Shown here: positions 1-8,174 of the stretch, one piece after another
Layout of the letters: every line of letters starts with the position of its first letter
Numbering within the stretch: position 1 is the stretch's first letter
DNA from: Pirellulaceae bacterium
GTDB taxonomy: Bacteria; Planctomycetota; Planctomycetia; Pirellulales; Pirellulaceae
DNA: 64,000 nt
Reading direction: 5' to 3'
Assembly: GCA_019636375.1 (NCBI GenBank)
Contig: JAHBXS010000003.1
Span: forward strand, 1 to 64,000
Notes under the pieces: generated by a model
The model's database searches: none
What the model saw: only the letters and a program-made list of their open reading frames with translations
Told to the model about the DNA's origin: nothing
Made by a program: the position numbers and the translations under genes

Positions 1-507
1 CTTGGAGTTCAGGAAAAACACTCCATCACGGGTGGTGTAGTTCGTGCCGTTGACACCGAGGTAACTGGTCGTCGTCACGATTCGGTTTTCGTGTGTCCAT
101 TGGACCTTACCCGATTCCGGATCGCTGGGGCATTGGTAAGTAGGGACGACGGTTCTCATGCCGAGGTGTGAGAGAAAGGGGTTGGGGTCAAGGCTATAAT
201 CGTTCATCGCTTGGTCCCAGAGGTTTTGTTGTTCGACGTAGGGGAGGAGGTGGACGAGAAACGTCATGGAGCCATAAGGGACCGCCCCGAACGCAGTGAT
301 TCCAGTTGGCAGGTGTCCTCGAGCCGATTCGAAGTTATGGAGACCTGTCGCGACTTGTTTGAGGTTGTTCGCGCACTGGGTCCTCCGCGCCGCCTCCCGC
401 ACCATCTGCACCGCAGGAAGCGTAATGCCGACGAGGACGCCAATGATGGCGATAACGACAAGGAGTTCGATAAGGGTGAAACCATCTTTCCGCAACTTGT
501 AATTCAT
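1..507 (-). CDS. DUF1559 prepilin-like protein, partial
   Basis: The reading frame is open from the ATG at 507 to the window edge, so at least 169 codons are present and the C-terminus is missing. The N-terminus is a type IV prepilin-like methylation motif: a short basic leader (residues 1-8), then GFTLIELLVVIAIIGVL, a hydrophobic helix with Glu at position +5 of the mature protein. After it come AARRTQCANNLKQ and H-N-F, the conserved start of the DUF1559 domain, and later QNLWDQ and a CPSDPE segment typical of this family. DUF1559 proteins are an expanded planctomycete family of pseudopilin-like exported proteins whose role is unknown. The gene lies 39 bp downstream of the orphan at 547-1593 on the same strand, so the two may be cotranscribed. 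Family assignment is firm; function is not known. Confidence 0.9.
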   Translation of the reverse strand, partial: MNYKLRKDGFTLIELLVVIAIIGVLVGITLPAVQMVREAARRTQCANNLKQVATGLHNFESARGHLPTGITAFGAVPYGSMTFLVHLLPYVEQQNLWDQAMNDYSLDPNPFLSHLGMRTVVPTYQCPSDPESGKVQWTHENRIVTTTSYLGVNGTNYTTRDGVFFLNSK

Positions 508-546
508 AGCAAGCCCTGATTCGATATGTAAATTGCCAAGAAAAGT

Positions 547-1593
547 CTACTTCCTACGTTTCGATTGTCTAACATACCATATTAAACAGATGCCAAAAAG
601 CAAAAACAAGCAAGATGCAATCCACAGCCACCTTCCGCGAGTACCCGATTCTATTTCCGGTTCAGGCAAATCATAGTAAGACGCATATACTTGTTTGTAT
701 GGAAACTTTTCTTCTAGAGCACCAAACTCGGTCTCCACCGTTTCCCTTACCTCCAAATCTCCCTTTATGTTTCGACGTTCGCCTACCGACCTTCGTACAT
801 GAAACAACTTAAGTTGATCATTGAACGTCCATTCACACGTTTCATGAATCGTGCTAACCATATCATTCGATTGATCAGTGAGCAAGAATGTATATCCTGA
901 TAATATGGGATTAAATTCTATCAAGTCAAAGCGTACAATTATTTCAAGTGCGTTGCCACTATCTGGATGCTCCCAATCGCATTTAAAATTGAACTCGACA
1001 AATTCAGACGTCTTATTACATGAGATGAATTGTATGAAATCCTTGTTAAACAATTCCTCCATTTTAACCGCTCCTCCGACTTTTAACGCGTTAGTTAAAT
1101 TGCCATACGAGATGTTCTGAGGATCGGCCCTTTTGGCAGGTTGTTTAAAGGAAAACCTTCCGTTTGGATTCTTGACAAGCGAGGCATAATAATCAGGATT
1201 CGAAATCCATATTGTTGCTTCCATGTTTCCTCGGTGGTGGGTGAAGTCTTCGGTCGTCAAGGCATACTGGTTTTCTTTTTTTGTTTTTGAGATCCAACTC
1301 ATTTTGATCGATTTCCCATCGATCACGGTTTCGGAAGAACGTAGGAGCGAAATCGTTCCGCGATCGATAGGGTTTTGATTTCGGAGCATTTTGATTCTTG
1401 GTAAAATCGTCTTACGGAACAGTTCTTCCGCCGCGTCTTTTTGAATTTCTTCTTTATCAGAGGAGCCGCAGCAACCAATACAAGCGAAAAGGCAATTTCC
1501 TGAACACATTAGGCCTAAAAGGCATAATAACACATACCTCAATTTCGTTGAATTTAATATAGCGTAATAATCTTTGGGATAAACTTCAGGCAT
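547..1593 (-). CDS. Membrane-anchored orphan protein
   Basis: A 348-residue protein that I do not recognise. A hydrophobic stretch at about residues 17-40, rich in Cys and Leu, reads as a signal anchor or an atypical lipoprotein signal. A second hydrophobic helix (about 323-341, WLWIASCLFLLFGICLIWYV) is followed by a basic tail RQSKRRK, so the C-terminus is probably held in the membrane with the bulk outside the cytoplasm. Between them is a soluble domain with alternating strands and no motif I can name. The gene is visibly AT-richer than its neighbours, which suggests recent acquisition. It starts with ATG; a later in-frame Met (residue 29) inside the hydrophobic stretch is less likely. It sits directly upstream of the DUF1559 gene. 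Confidence 0.7.
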   Translation of the reverse strand: MPEVYPKDYYAILNSTKLRYVLLCLLGLMCSGNCLFACIGCCGSSDKEEIQKDAAEELFRKTILPRIKMLRNQNPIDRGTISLLRSSETVIDGKSIKMSWISKTKKENQYALTTEDFTHHRGNMEATIWISNPDYYASLVKNPNGRFSFKQPAKRADPQNISYGNLTNALKVGGAVKMEELFNKDFIQFISCNKTSEFVEFNFKCDWEHPDSGNALEIIVRFDLIEFNPILSGYTFLLTDQSNDMVSTIHETCEWTFNDQLKLFHVRRSVGERRNIKGDLEVRETVETEFGALEEKFPYKQVYASYYDLPEPEIESGTRGRWLWIASCLFLLFGICLIWYVRQSKRRK

Positions 1594-1851
1594 AGGACTT
1601 GTTCGTTTCCTTTAATGGGAGAATATAAAGTGCCGTTTTTCAATTAGAAAATCCGGCACCATTTCTAAGCAGCACAAGGGATCTACAAGGCGATCGTTTA
1701 GTTGCTCAATCACCCAATACACTCTGAAACGCTTTCGTTAAACATCCTCCGAGTATTTTGAACGGATTCTTGGATTTCTAAATGCATTTTAGCAAACCGA
1801 AAGTGCGTGCTTGAATCGCTTTAAAGTTTAGTGGCGCAGAGCACTGGGCTA

Positions 1852-2085
1852 CTACAAGCACTCGCAATGCGAAAAAACGCCATTCTGGTCGTTCTGACCG
1901 GAACAAATAATTGCCCAAGCTGGACAAGTAGAGGTTCGGGTGTGACACTGTAGCGTACTAGACGCAGGAGCAGAACAAAGAATAGGGTTTCCGACACCAG
2001 GATCATCTGCAGCCGCATAGGTCGGGAATGCAAGGCTTAACGCGAAGCTCCCCGCGATTAAACTGCTTTGAATAAAACCCTTCAA
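1852..2085 (-). CDS. Small Cys-rich secreted peptide
   Basis: A short protein that starts best at a TTG codon at 2085, preceded by an AAAGAG stretch; this gives 77 residues beginning MKGFIQSS. The first 25 or so residues form a clean signal peptide (hydrophobic core LIAGSFALSLAF, then TYAA as a likely cleavage site). The mature part of about 50 residues has six Cys (in LC, QC, TC, IC, HC and EC contexts), which suggests disulfides or metal binding outside the cytoplasm. A longer ATG start at 2136 would overlap the upstream gene by 38 bp and spoil the signal peptide. It lies just downstream of the MauE-DUF1573 gene, whose membrane domain belongs to a family tied to disulfide chemistry, so the peptide may be its partner or substrate. 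No family recognised. Confidence 0.6.
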   Translation of the reverse strand: MKGFIQSSLIAGSFALSLAFPTYAAADDPGVGNPILCSAPASSTLQCHTRTSTCPAWAIICSGQNDQNGVFSHCECL

Positions 2086-2098
2086 AAACTCTTTCGTT

Positions 2099-2929
2099 TC
2101 AATTCTCCGAAAAAAAACCAAAAATATCCGCAGCAACGACGTGTTGCTGCGGGGAATCGAGAAAAAACAACAGCCGCTGGTGAAAACGACCGGCGGCAGT
2201 TGGTTTGACTTGTACGCGAATCGGCAACTCTCCGCCTGGAGGAATCACCGCATGAACCACATCATCTGGAGCAATGCACTTGCAGGAATACTGACAGCCA
2301 ACAATTACGCACTCTACGTTAGACACATTACGCAATATCAACTCGCAGTCTTGAGGGGCAGACGGAAGCCTACCGATATTGGCGGGGACTGATACAATCG
2401 GCTGGCCTAGCCAATGAGCGCTCGCGTAATCACGTGCACAGGCGGACTGCGATAAGCTGAACCCAACGGCAATCAGTACGATCCCTGCCATGGTTCCTGC
2501 CTTTTGTGCAGGAATCCGAATCTCGCTCCACTGCTGCATCACACGGTTTGTCTCCGGTCGAATCGACATCAATAAGGCCAAGGCGACGACGTTCACCGCC
2601 AAGAACCACGCGGGATGGATTTCAAACGCACCCGCACACCCGCAAGAGGTTTTTCCACTAAGGACATTGTATAGCGAAACGACAGCCAGAACCGCAAAGA
2701 ACCCGGTGACCACCGACCATTTAATTTCACTCGGCACTCGAGTGATGATCACGCCGATCACGATAACCTCGGCAAACAGGGCTAACCAGAGAATGGGAAG
2801 CGGGGTGGCGGTCACGATGTCGGCAAACGGGCTGGTCTGGAGCAAATGGAGCTTGAGCCCGGCAGTCAGGGCCAATAACCCTGCCAAAAGGGCTAACACA
2901 ATTCTCGGTAGTGGGAACCGACGGGACAT
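2099..2929 (-). CDS. MauE/DoxX-like membrane protein with C-terminal DUF1573 domain
   Basis: About 276 residues from the ATG at 2929 (MSRRFPLPRI). A longer frame from a TTG at 3013 has no good ribosome site and begins in poly-T sequence, so it is rejected as the start. The N-terminal half has four to five membrane helices (LALLAGLLALTAGL, ILWLALFAEVIVIG, FFAVLAVVSLYNVL, AWFLAVNVVALALL, then GIVLIAVGFSL) with a TSCGCAG motif between helices, as in MauE-type proteins involved in disulfide or methylamine dehydrogenase maturation. The C-terminal 100 residues are a DUF1573 beta-sandwich (ILRNVSN, CKCIAP, IPPGGELPI, HQRLLFFLDSP). This fusion recurs in planctomycetes. The next gene downstream is a Cys-rich secreted peptide, which fits a thiol-related role, but substrate and reaction are unknown. 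Confidence 0.8.
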   Translation of the reverse strand: MSRRFPLPRIVLALLAGLLALTAGLKLHLLQTSPFADIVTATPLPILWLALFAEVIVIGVIITRVPSEIKWSVVTGFFAVLAVVSLYNVLSGKTSCGCAGAFEIHPAWFLAVNVVALALLMSIRPETNRVMQQWSEIRIPAQKAGTMAGIVLIAVGFSLSQSACARDYASAHWLGQPIVSVPANIGRLPSAPQDCELILRNVSNVECVIVGCQYSCKCIAPDDVVHAVIPPGGELPIRVQVKPTAAGRFHQRLLFFLDSPQQHVVAADIFGFFSEN

Positions 2930-3217
2930 CGCACGAAGTGTTCTACGGGGAAGGAATTCATTCAAACTCGGACAATTTAACGCACCTGGGGGGGGCGCTG
3001 TCAATAGGCTCAAAGGAATTTTTTTTATTTTTTTGGAATTTTTTTGGAGCGGCTATTTCGATTTGCCTACGAAGCGTTGGAGTCGATCGTCTGGATAGGG
3101 CCAGTCGTTTCAAAATACTGTTGGAAGTTTCTTTAAATGGACCGCTGAAGGTTAGCGGTTGCGATCTTGATCAACGATGTGGGTAAGAACATGGAGGTAA
3201 GAAAATGGTTGCCTGGG

Positions 3218-3274
3218 ATTTTCTTACGTCCATCTTCTTACCAGATGGATGAAGTTCGGTGGCAAGCGAATGAG
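3218..3274 (+). repeat. 57-bp direct repeat, copy 1
   Basis: The segment starts ATTTTCTTAC and ends GGCAAGCGAATGAG. It matches 3546-3602 with a handful of substitutions and no length change. Just upstream (3194-3205) the motif AGGTAAGAAAAT is the reverse complement of ATTTTCTTACCT in copy 2, so the unit may be one half of a larger palindromic element. Confidence 0.8.
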
Positions 3275-3354
3275 AGGGAGCGATGCGCGGTGAGTTTTTG
3301 GAAGATGAAAAAACAGTGGGTTGGTCTGAATTATTCGGTTGGGGAAATTTTTTT

Positions 3355-3511
3355 AAGACAGGATTTCAGGATTTACAGGATTGAAGACGACGGTCGCAGG
3401 ATGATTTCTGATTGATTGAAAAGACCGCTTCCTCCTTGCGCCGCTTGGGGTCGTAATCGCTTTCCCAAAGATTCCATGCTCTGAATCCAGTTAATCCTGA
3501 AATCCTGTCTT
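3355..3511. repeat. 19-bp perfect inverted repeat
   Basis: The left arm at 3355-3373 (AAGACAGGATTTCAGGATT) is the exact reverse complement of the right arm at 3493-3511, with about 119 bp between them. The left arm continues into TACAGGATT, a degenerate internal repeat of the CAGGATT core. The space between the arms has no gene. Confidence 0.85.
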
Positions 3512-3545
3512 CCAAAATGCTGAACCAGAAAAATAGGTGCATGGT

Positions 3546-3602
3546 ATTTTCTTACCTCTAACTTCTTACCAGTTGGATGAATTCGGGTGGCAAGCGAATG
3601 AG
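3546..3602 (+). repeat. 57-bp direct repeat, copy 2
   Basis: Second copy of the element at 3218-3274, same orientation and length, ending in GGCAAGCGAATGAG. The two copies flank the 19-bp inverted repeat at 3355-3511. Confidence 0.8.
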
Positions 3603-3633
3603 GTGCGTATTGAACCCAAAAACTCTGCGGGAG

Positions 3634-3842
3634 TTAGCGAGAAACGTAACAATCCGCTGGACAAGCCAGCGGCATTTGATTTGTGAAATGGCATCGCGTC
3701 GGCATTTAGCGAGAAACGTAACAATCACCTGGGCAAGCCAGGTGCATTCGACTAGAAGCTAGGTGCATTCATTTAAAGGAGGATGATGGCGTCGGGTTTA
3801 GCAAGAAGCGTAACAATCACCTGGGCAAGCCAGGTGCATTCG
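3634..3842 (+). repeat. Three copies of a hairpin-bearing intergenic repeat
   Basis: Three same-orientation copies start at about 3634, 3706 and 3798. Each begins TTAGCGAGAAACGTAACAAT (the third reads GCAAGAAGCG at the matching place) and then holds a small perfect hairpin: CCGCTGG/CCAGCGG around ACAAG in the first, ACCTGG/CCAGGT around GCAAG in the second and third, followed by GCATT. The stem of the first copy differs from the others at paired positions, so base pairing is kept while the sequence changes. This is the behaviour of a REP-like mobile hairpin. Confidence 0.85.
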
Positions 3843-3995
3843 TATACAAGCCAAGTGTATTGAACTAGAGTTCAGGTGCATTCAACTAGAAGAGGATGAT
3901 GGAGTTGTCTTTTGTGTGGCCGTTCGCGGAGATGTTGGAGTAAGTCGGGTGTCGGGATGGGTTTAAGTAGAAGTTGAAGTTTGGGTTTCGGTTGG

Positions 3996-4031
3996 ACTTA
4001 AACTTAAACTTAAACTTACACCTAAACTTAA
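3996..4031 (+). repeat. Short tandem repeat of a 6-bp unit
   Basis: ACTTAA-type hexamers are repeated in tandem, interrupted once by CACC before a last AAACTTAAG. It lies just past the stop of the DUF1501 gene and has no coding potential. Confidence 0.7.
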
Positions 4032-4072
4032 GCTATTGTTGAGCACGCTAGATTCTGTGAACGGTCACTCTT

Positions 4073-5554
4073 CTATTTGATGAGCCCGCGAATTACGTCA
4101 CCATGCACGTCGGTCAGGCGGTATTGACGGCCCTGGTAGCGGAACGTCAGTCGCGTGTGGTCGATTCCGCATAGGTGCAACAACGTGGCTTGCATATCGT
4201 GGACATGAACGGGGTTCTCGGTGATGTTCCAAGCGAAATCGTCGGTGCTGCCGTAAATCGTCCCAGGCCTGACCCCTCCACCGGCCAGCCACCACGAGAA
4301 CGCGCGGCCGAAGTGGTCTCGCCCCGTGGGTTTGGCCGAGTCCCCTTGGCCAAATGGAGTTCGGCCAAACTCACCCGCCCAGACGACCAGCGTATCGTCA
4401 AGCAATTCCCGTTCCTTGAGGTCCCGCACCAAAGCCGCTGACGGAGCGTCCGTGTCGCGGCATTGTTCTTCCAATTGAGTGAACAAATTGTTGTGCTGGT
4501 CCCAACCGCTGTGCATCAACTGCACGAACCGAACGCCCCGTTCCAACAGCCTCCTCGCGATCAAGCAATTGTTGGCGTAGGTTCCCTTGTTCAGAGCATC
4601 GGGGCCATAGCGTTCTAAAGTGGCAGCCGATTCATCCGAGAAATCGACGAGGTCCGGAACGCTACTTTGCATCCGAAAAGCCATTTCATACTGAGCGATC
4701 CGCGTATCGATTTCGGGATCGCCGTAGTCTCGCAAATGCTCGGCGTTCAAAGCCGCCAAATCATCGAGCAGTCGCCGGCGCGAAGTCGGCGAAACTCCGG
4801 CTGGATTTGCCAAGTAGGGAACCAAGTCACCCGTGTTGCGGAACTTGACTCCTTGGTGCTTGCCCGGCAAAAAACCATTTCCCCAGTAGTAATCAAAAAA
4901 CAACTGCCCGCAAGTTTTCCCGCGATCGCTCGATGTCATCACCACAAATGTCGGCAATTCATCATTCGCACTCCCCAATCCGTAACTCATCCACGAGCCC
5001 ATGCTGGGTCGCCCTGGCACTTGCGAGCCGGTCAAAAACAGGGTCACGCCGGGAGCATGGTTGACGGCCTCGGTATGCAAGCTGCGAACGAGGCAGAGTT
5101 CATCCGCAAGACTGCCGATGTTCGGAATTAATTCGCTCAATTCCATCTGGCACTCGCCGTATTTTCGAAACGTCTTAATCGCCGGCACGCAGGGCCAACG
5201 TTGATAGCCGCTCGACATCGTTGACAGCCGCGTCGTCCCGCGAATCGATTCGGGAATATCGCTTCCGGCCAGTTCTTGCATCGCCGGTTTGGGGTCAAAC
5301 AAATCGACATGCGATGGCCCGCCCCCTTGCCATAGAACCACGACCCGTTTGGCCGCCGGTGGATGGTGGGGCAAATCCGGCAACCCGTCACTTTGTAATG
5401 TTAAGTTGTTAGAAAAATTTGAAACTGCCGCCAAGCCGTCCTTTTGCAACAACGAAACAAGTGCAGCGGAACCGATCCCACATGCCGTTGAACCAAACAG
5501 TTGGCGACGAGTGACTCGCTCTTGGTTTTGATTGATCGGTAATCGGTCGGTCAT
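4073..5554 (-). CDS. DUF1501 family exported protein
   Basis: A 493-residue protein with a twin-arginine signal at the N-terminus (TRRQLFG at about 15-21, then a hydrophobic stretch ACGIGSAALVSLL), so it is probably folded before export. The body is DUF1501, a sulfatase/alkaline-phosphatase-superfamily relative: WQGGGPSHVDLFDPKP near residue 75, HAPGVTLFLTGSQVPGRPSMGSW in the middle, WAGEFGRTPFGQ and GRDHFG near residue 395-415. It follows the DUF1549/DUF1553 gene by 4 bp on the same strand; the two families nearly always occur as such a pair in planctomycetes and are thought to act together at the cell surface, possibly in polysaccharide use. Substrate is not known. Confidence 0.93.
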   Translation of the reverse strand: MTDRLPINQNQERVTRRQLFGSTACGIGSAALVSLLQKDGLAAVSNFSNNLTLQSDGLPDLPHHPPAAKRVVVLWQGGGPSHVDLFDPKPAMQELAGSDIPESIRGTTRLSTMSSGYQRWPCVPAIKTFRKYGECQMELSELIPNIGSLADELCLVRSLHTEAVNHAPGVTLFLTGSQVPGRPSMGSWMSYGLGSANDELPTFVVMTSSDRGKTCGQLFFDYYWGNGFLPGKHQGVKFRNTGDLVPYLANPAGVSPTSRRRLLDDLAALNAEHLRDYGDPEIDTRIAQYEMAFRMQSSVPDLVDFSDESAATLERYGPDALNKGTYANNCLIARRLLERGVRFVQLMHSGWDQHNNLFTQLEEQCRDTDAPSAALVRDLKERELLDDTLVVWAGEFGRTPFGQGDSAKPTGRDHFGRAFSWWLAGGGVRPGTIYGSTDDFAWNITENPVHVHDMQATLLHLCGIDHTRLTFRYQGRQYRLTDVHGDVIRGLIK

Positions 5555-5558
5555 TTGC

Positions 5559-8171
5559 TTACTCCCGCACCATCGCTTCGTCCAAATTTAAAATCGCCAA
5601 ACAGACATGGCTGAACGCGGCCAATTCAATACGGTCAATGGCTTGGTTTTTGGAGGCTGAGCCAATCGATAGAAAAGCATCGACGGCATCGGAATCTTCC
5701 GCAAATATCTCAAGCTGTGTTCGAAATGCTTCGACTAAAATTTCCATCTCTCTATCGTTTGGCGGGCGGCACAAAACCTGCTCGAATGCGAATCCAATTC
5801 GCCCTTCTACAGATTCGGCTGATTGGTAACTCCGTTCGGCAAGAGCCCGAGCGGCTTCGACCCAAGTCGGGTCGTTGAGCATTGTCAGGGCGTGCAGCGG
5901 AGTGCTGGTTACCGTCGAGCGGACGCGGCAAGCCTGCCGATTTGAGGAGTCGAACATGTTGGCTGGCCCCACGGTTCGCCGCCAGAAGGTGTACAAACTA
6001 CGTCGGTATAAGTCGGCCCCGGTCGATTCAGGATAGGTAAAATCCCGTTCTTTGGTAATCGCCAAAGACTCCCAAATTCCCTGCGGCTGATAAGGATAAA
6101 CGGGCGCTCCTCCCATCCGCTGGTCCAGGATTCCACCGGAAGCCAAAGCCCAATCACGCAAGACCATCGCAGGCATCCGAAACCGGCTCCCGCGCGCGAG
6201 CCAGCGGTTCTCCGGATCGTTCAGGTAGTCTTCGGTGCTCGCGCGACTAGTCTGTCGGTACGTCGCGCTGGTGACGATCAAGCGGTTAAGCTCTTTCATG
6301 CTCCAGCCATTTTCGCGAAACTCGACGGCCAACCAATCCAGCAGTTCGCGATGAAGTGGGTACTCGCTTTGAACGCCGAAGTCTTCCGAGGTCTTCACGA
6401 GCCCCACTCCAAAGAAGTGCTGCCAAAGACGGTTGACTTGCACACGCGCCGTTAAAGGATGCTCGTCGGTAAACAGCCACTGTGCAAACCCGAGCCGATT
6501 CTTGGGAAGATCGGCCGACAATGGCGGTAAAAACTCCGGCGTCCCAAACTCTACCTTTTCGATTTTCGCGAGGTATTCCCCGCGATCCAGAACATGCGTC
6601 TCGCGTGGACGTTCGTCACTCATGACCATCAATCGCGGTATTCGATCAGCTCGATAGTCGGCCAATTCCTTTTTAAGTCGCTCGTGTTTTTGCCAAGCCT
6701 CCGAGGACTTGAGGACTCCCGCCGCGATGCGCTGGTTAAACCACTTGCGCAATTCCGTCTCGAGTTGTTGGTTCTGTTCTTCGTTTCGTTCTTGATGAGG
6801 GATTTTCAAAATCGAGGTTACTTCCGCCGGAAGTTTTTCCGCATCGTCGAGCGGCGGGTTGGTGAGAAGTCCAATTTTCCAAGCGGCGAAGGCTAAATCG
6901 GCGGCTTGTTCTGCGGGGATACGAGCTGCTTCGATACGACTGTCGAGTTCGGCGATGTGCGCCAAGTTCTCAGGAGTCGGCAGTTCCAGAAACGGCGTGT
7001 CGACGCGAATTCGGGACGAGAAAAAATTCGGAGTACCACTTTCGGGGACCCGATTGAATCCATCCATCAAACGGTAGTAGTCCACCTGGGTAATCGGATC
7101 GTATTTGTGGTCGTGACATTGGGCACAGGCCATCGTCAATCCCAACCAGTTGGTCGCCGTCGTATCCATGCGGTCGAAGAGATTGACAAAGCGTTGTTCT
7201 TCCGCAATCGCTCCCCCTTCGCCGTTGAGCAAATGGTTGCGATTGAAGGCACTCGCGATTTTCTGGTCTTGCGTCGCGTCGGGAAGCAAGTCACCGGCCA
7301 ATTGCCAAATCGAAAACTGATCGAATGGCAAATCGTCGTTGAGTGCCCGGACCACCCAATCGCGCCATATCCATTGCCAATGGTCTCCGTCTTGCTGGAA
7401 ACCGTTGCTGTCGGCATAGCGAGCGGCATCCAGCCAGGGTAGGGCCATTCGTTCGCCATACTCTGGTCGATTAAAAAGTCGCTCGACGAGATTTTCGTAA
7501 GCCTGCGGGCCGTCATCATCGAGGAATTCTCGAATCTCTTCCGCCGTGGGAGGCAGGCCGATGAGATCGGCGAAAAGGCGTTTAACAAGTGTTCTGCGAT
7601 CAGCCTCTGGAGACGGCCTCTTTCCCGCTTGTTGCAACTTGTCGAGCACAAAGCGATCAATCGAATTTCTCGACCAGTTGTCGTCGGGAACTTCAGGGAC
7701 GGTGGGGCGTTGCGGAGTTTCGAAAGCCCAGTGCTCGGCATAGGCCGCCCCTTCGGCAATCCAGCGGACCAACATTTCGCGTTGTTCTGACGTTAAGGTT
7801 CGAGCTGAACTTGGTGGAGGCATGACTTCATCAAGATCGTCCGACAAGATTCGAGTCACAAGCTCGCTGTCATCGGGCTCACCAGGAGAAACAGCACCCG
7901 CCGCGACAGCCGCCGAGCGGTCATCCAACCTCAAATCGGCTTCGCGTGTTTTGGCGTCTTGGCCATGACAGAAAAAACAATTCTCAGCGAGGATTGGGCG
8001 GATGTCCCGGTTGAAATCCAGTGGGTTAGAGTCTTGAGGCCTTGCTTGAGCCGACTCCGACAATCCCAATAGAATTAAGCCAGCCATCAAAAAACAAACC
8101 GGCCCGAGACCGCAATTCGTCAAAGTGCCACGGCGGTTCGTCAAGTCAAGTCGCTGAGATTGCATGGCCAC
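5559..8171 (-). CDS. Cytochrome c-like PSCyt1-DUF1549-DUF1553 protein
   Basis: An 870-residue exported protein. A basic N-terminus and a hydrophobic segment (about 22-42) form a signal peptide. The PSCyt1 haem-binding domain follows with the CxxCH motif CFFCH at about residue 66. DUF1549 (about 150-370) includes a second CxxCH (CAQCHDHKYDP, about residue 345), and DUF1553 fills about 555-810 (RVQVNRLWQHFFG, RQTSRA, NRQACRVR). The family is a planctomycete signature and is paired with DUF1501. Start is either GTG at 8171 or ATG at 8165; neither has a strong ribosome site. It begins right at the end of the zinc-ribbon gene, so the three genes 9263-4073 probably form one transcript. Role in electron transfer linked to polysaccharide breakdown is suggested for the family but unproven. 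Confidence 0.93.
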   Translation of the reverse strand: MAMQSQRLDLTNRRGTLTNCGLGPVCFLMAGLILLGLSESAQARPQDSNPLDFNRDIRPILAENCFFCHGQDAKTREADLRLDDRSAAVAAGAVSPGEPDDSELVTRILSDDLDEVMPPPSSARTLTSEQREMLVRWIAEGAAYAEHWAFETPQRPTVPEVPDDNWSRNSIDRFVLDKLQQAGKRPSPEADRRTLVKRLFADLIGLPPTAEEIREFLDDDGPQAYENLVERLFNRPEYGERMALPWLDAARYADSNGFQQDGDHWQWIWRDWVVRALNDDLPFDQFSIWQLAGDLLPDATQDQKIASAFNRNHLLNGEGGAIAEEQRFVNLFDRMDTTATNWLGLTMACAQCHDHKYDPITQVDYYRLMDGFNRVPESGTPNFFSSRIRVDTPFLELPTPENLAHIAELDSRIEAARIPAEQAADLAFAAWKIGLLTNPPLDDAEKLPAEVTSILKIPHQERNEEQNQQLETELRKWFNQRIAAGVLKSSEAWQKHERLKKELADYRADRIPRLMVMSDERPRETHVLDRGEYLAKIEKVEFGTPEFLPPLSADLPKNRLGFAQWLFTDEHPLTARVQVNRLWQHFFGVGLVKTSEDFGVQSEYPLHRELLDWLAVEFRENGWSMKELNRLIVTSATYRQTSRASTEDYLNDPENRWLARGSRFRMPAMVLRDWALASGGILDQRMGGAPVYPYQPQGIWESLAITKERDFTYPESTGADLYRRSLYTFWRRTVGPANMFDSSNRQACRVRSTVTSTPLHALTMLNDPTWVEAARALAERSYQSAESVEGRIGFAFEQVLCRPPNDREMEILVEAFRTQLEIFAEDSDAVDAFLSIGSASKNQAIDRIELAAFSHVCLAILNLDEAMVRE

Positions 8172-8174
8172 CCA

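Larger units (their letters stand above)
3014..4072. other. Gene-free repeat-rich block
   Basis: About 1 kb with no credible gene on either strand. The start is a poly-T tract (3018-3055). The rest carries a 57-bp direct repeat, a 19-bp inverted repeat, three copies of a hairpin-bearing element and a short tandem repeat, each listed separately. The apparent reading frames are short, lack ribosome sites and fall across the repeats. Confidence 0.75.

Noticed and set aside
2141-3098. Plus-strand frames opposite the MauE-DUF1573 gene (up to 202 codons)
   Set aside because: They lie antisense to a well-supported gene, have no family match and no ribosome site.
3167-3762. Two plus-strand frames (82 and 61 codons) in the repeat block
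   Set aside because: They are made of the direct and hairpin repeats themselves and have no start signals.
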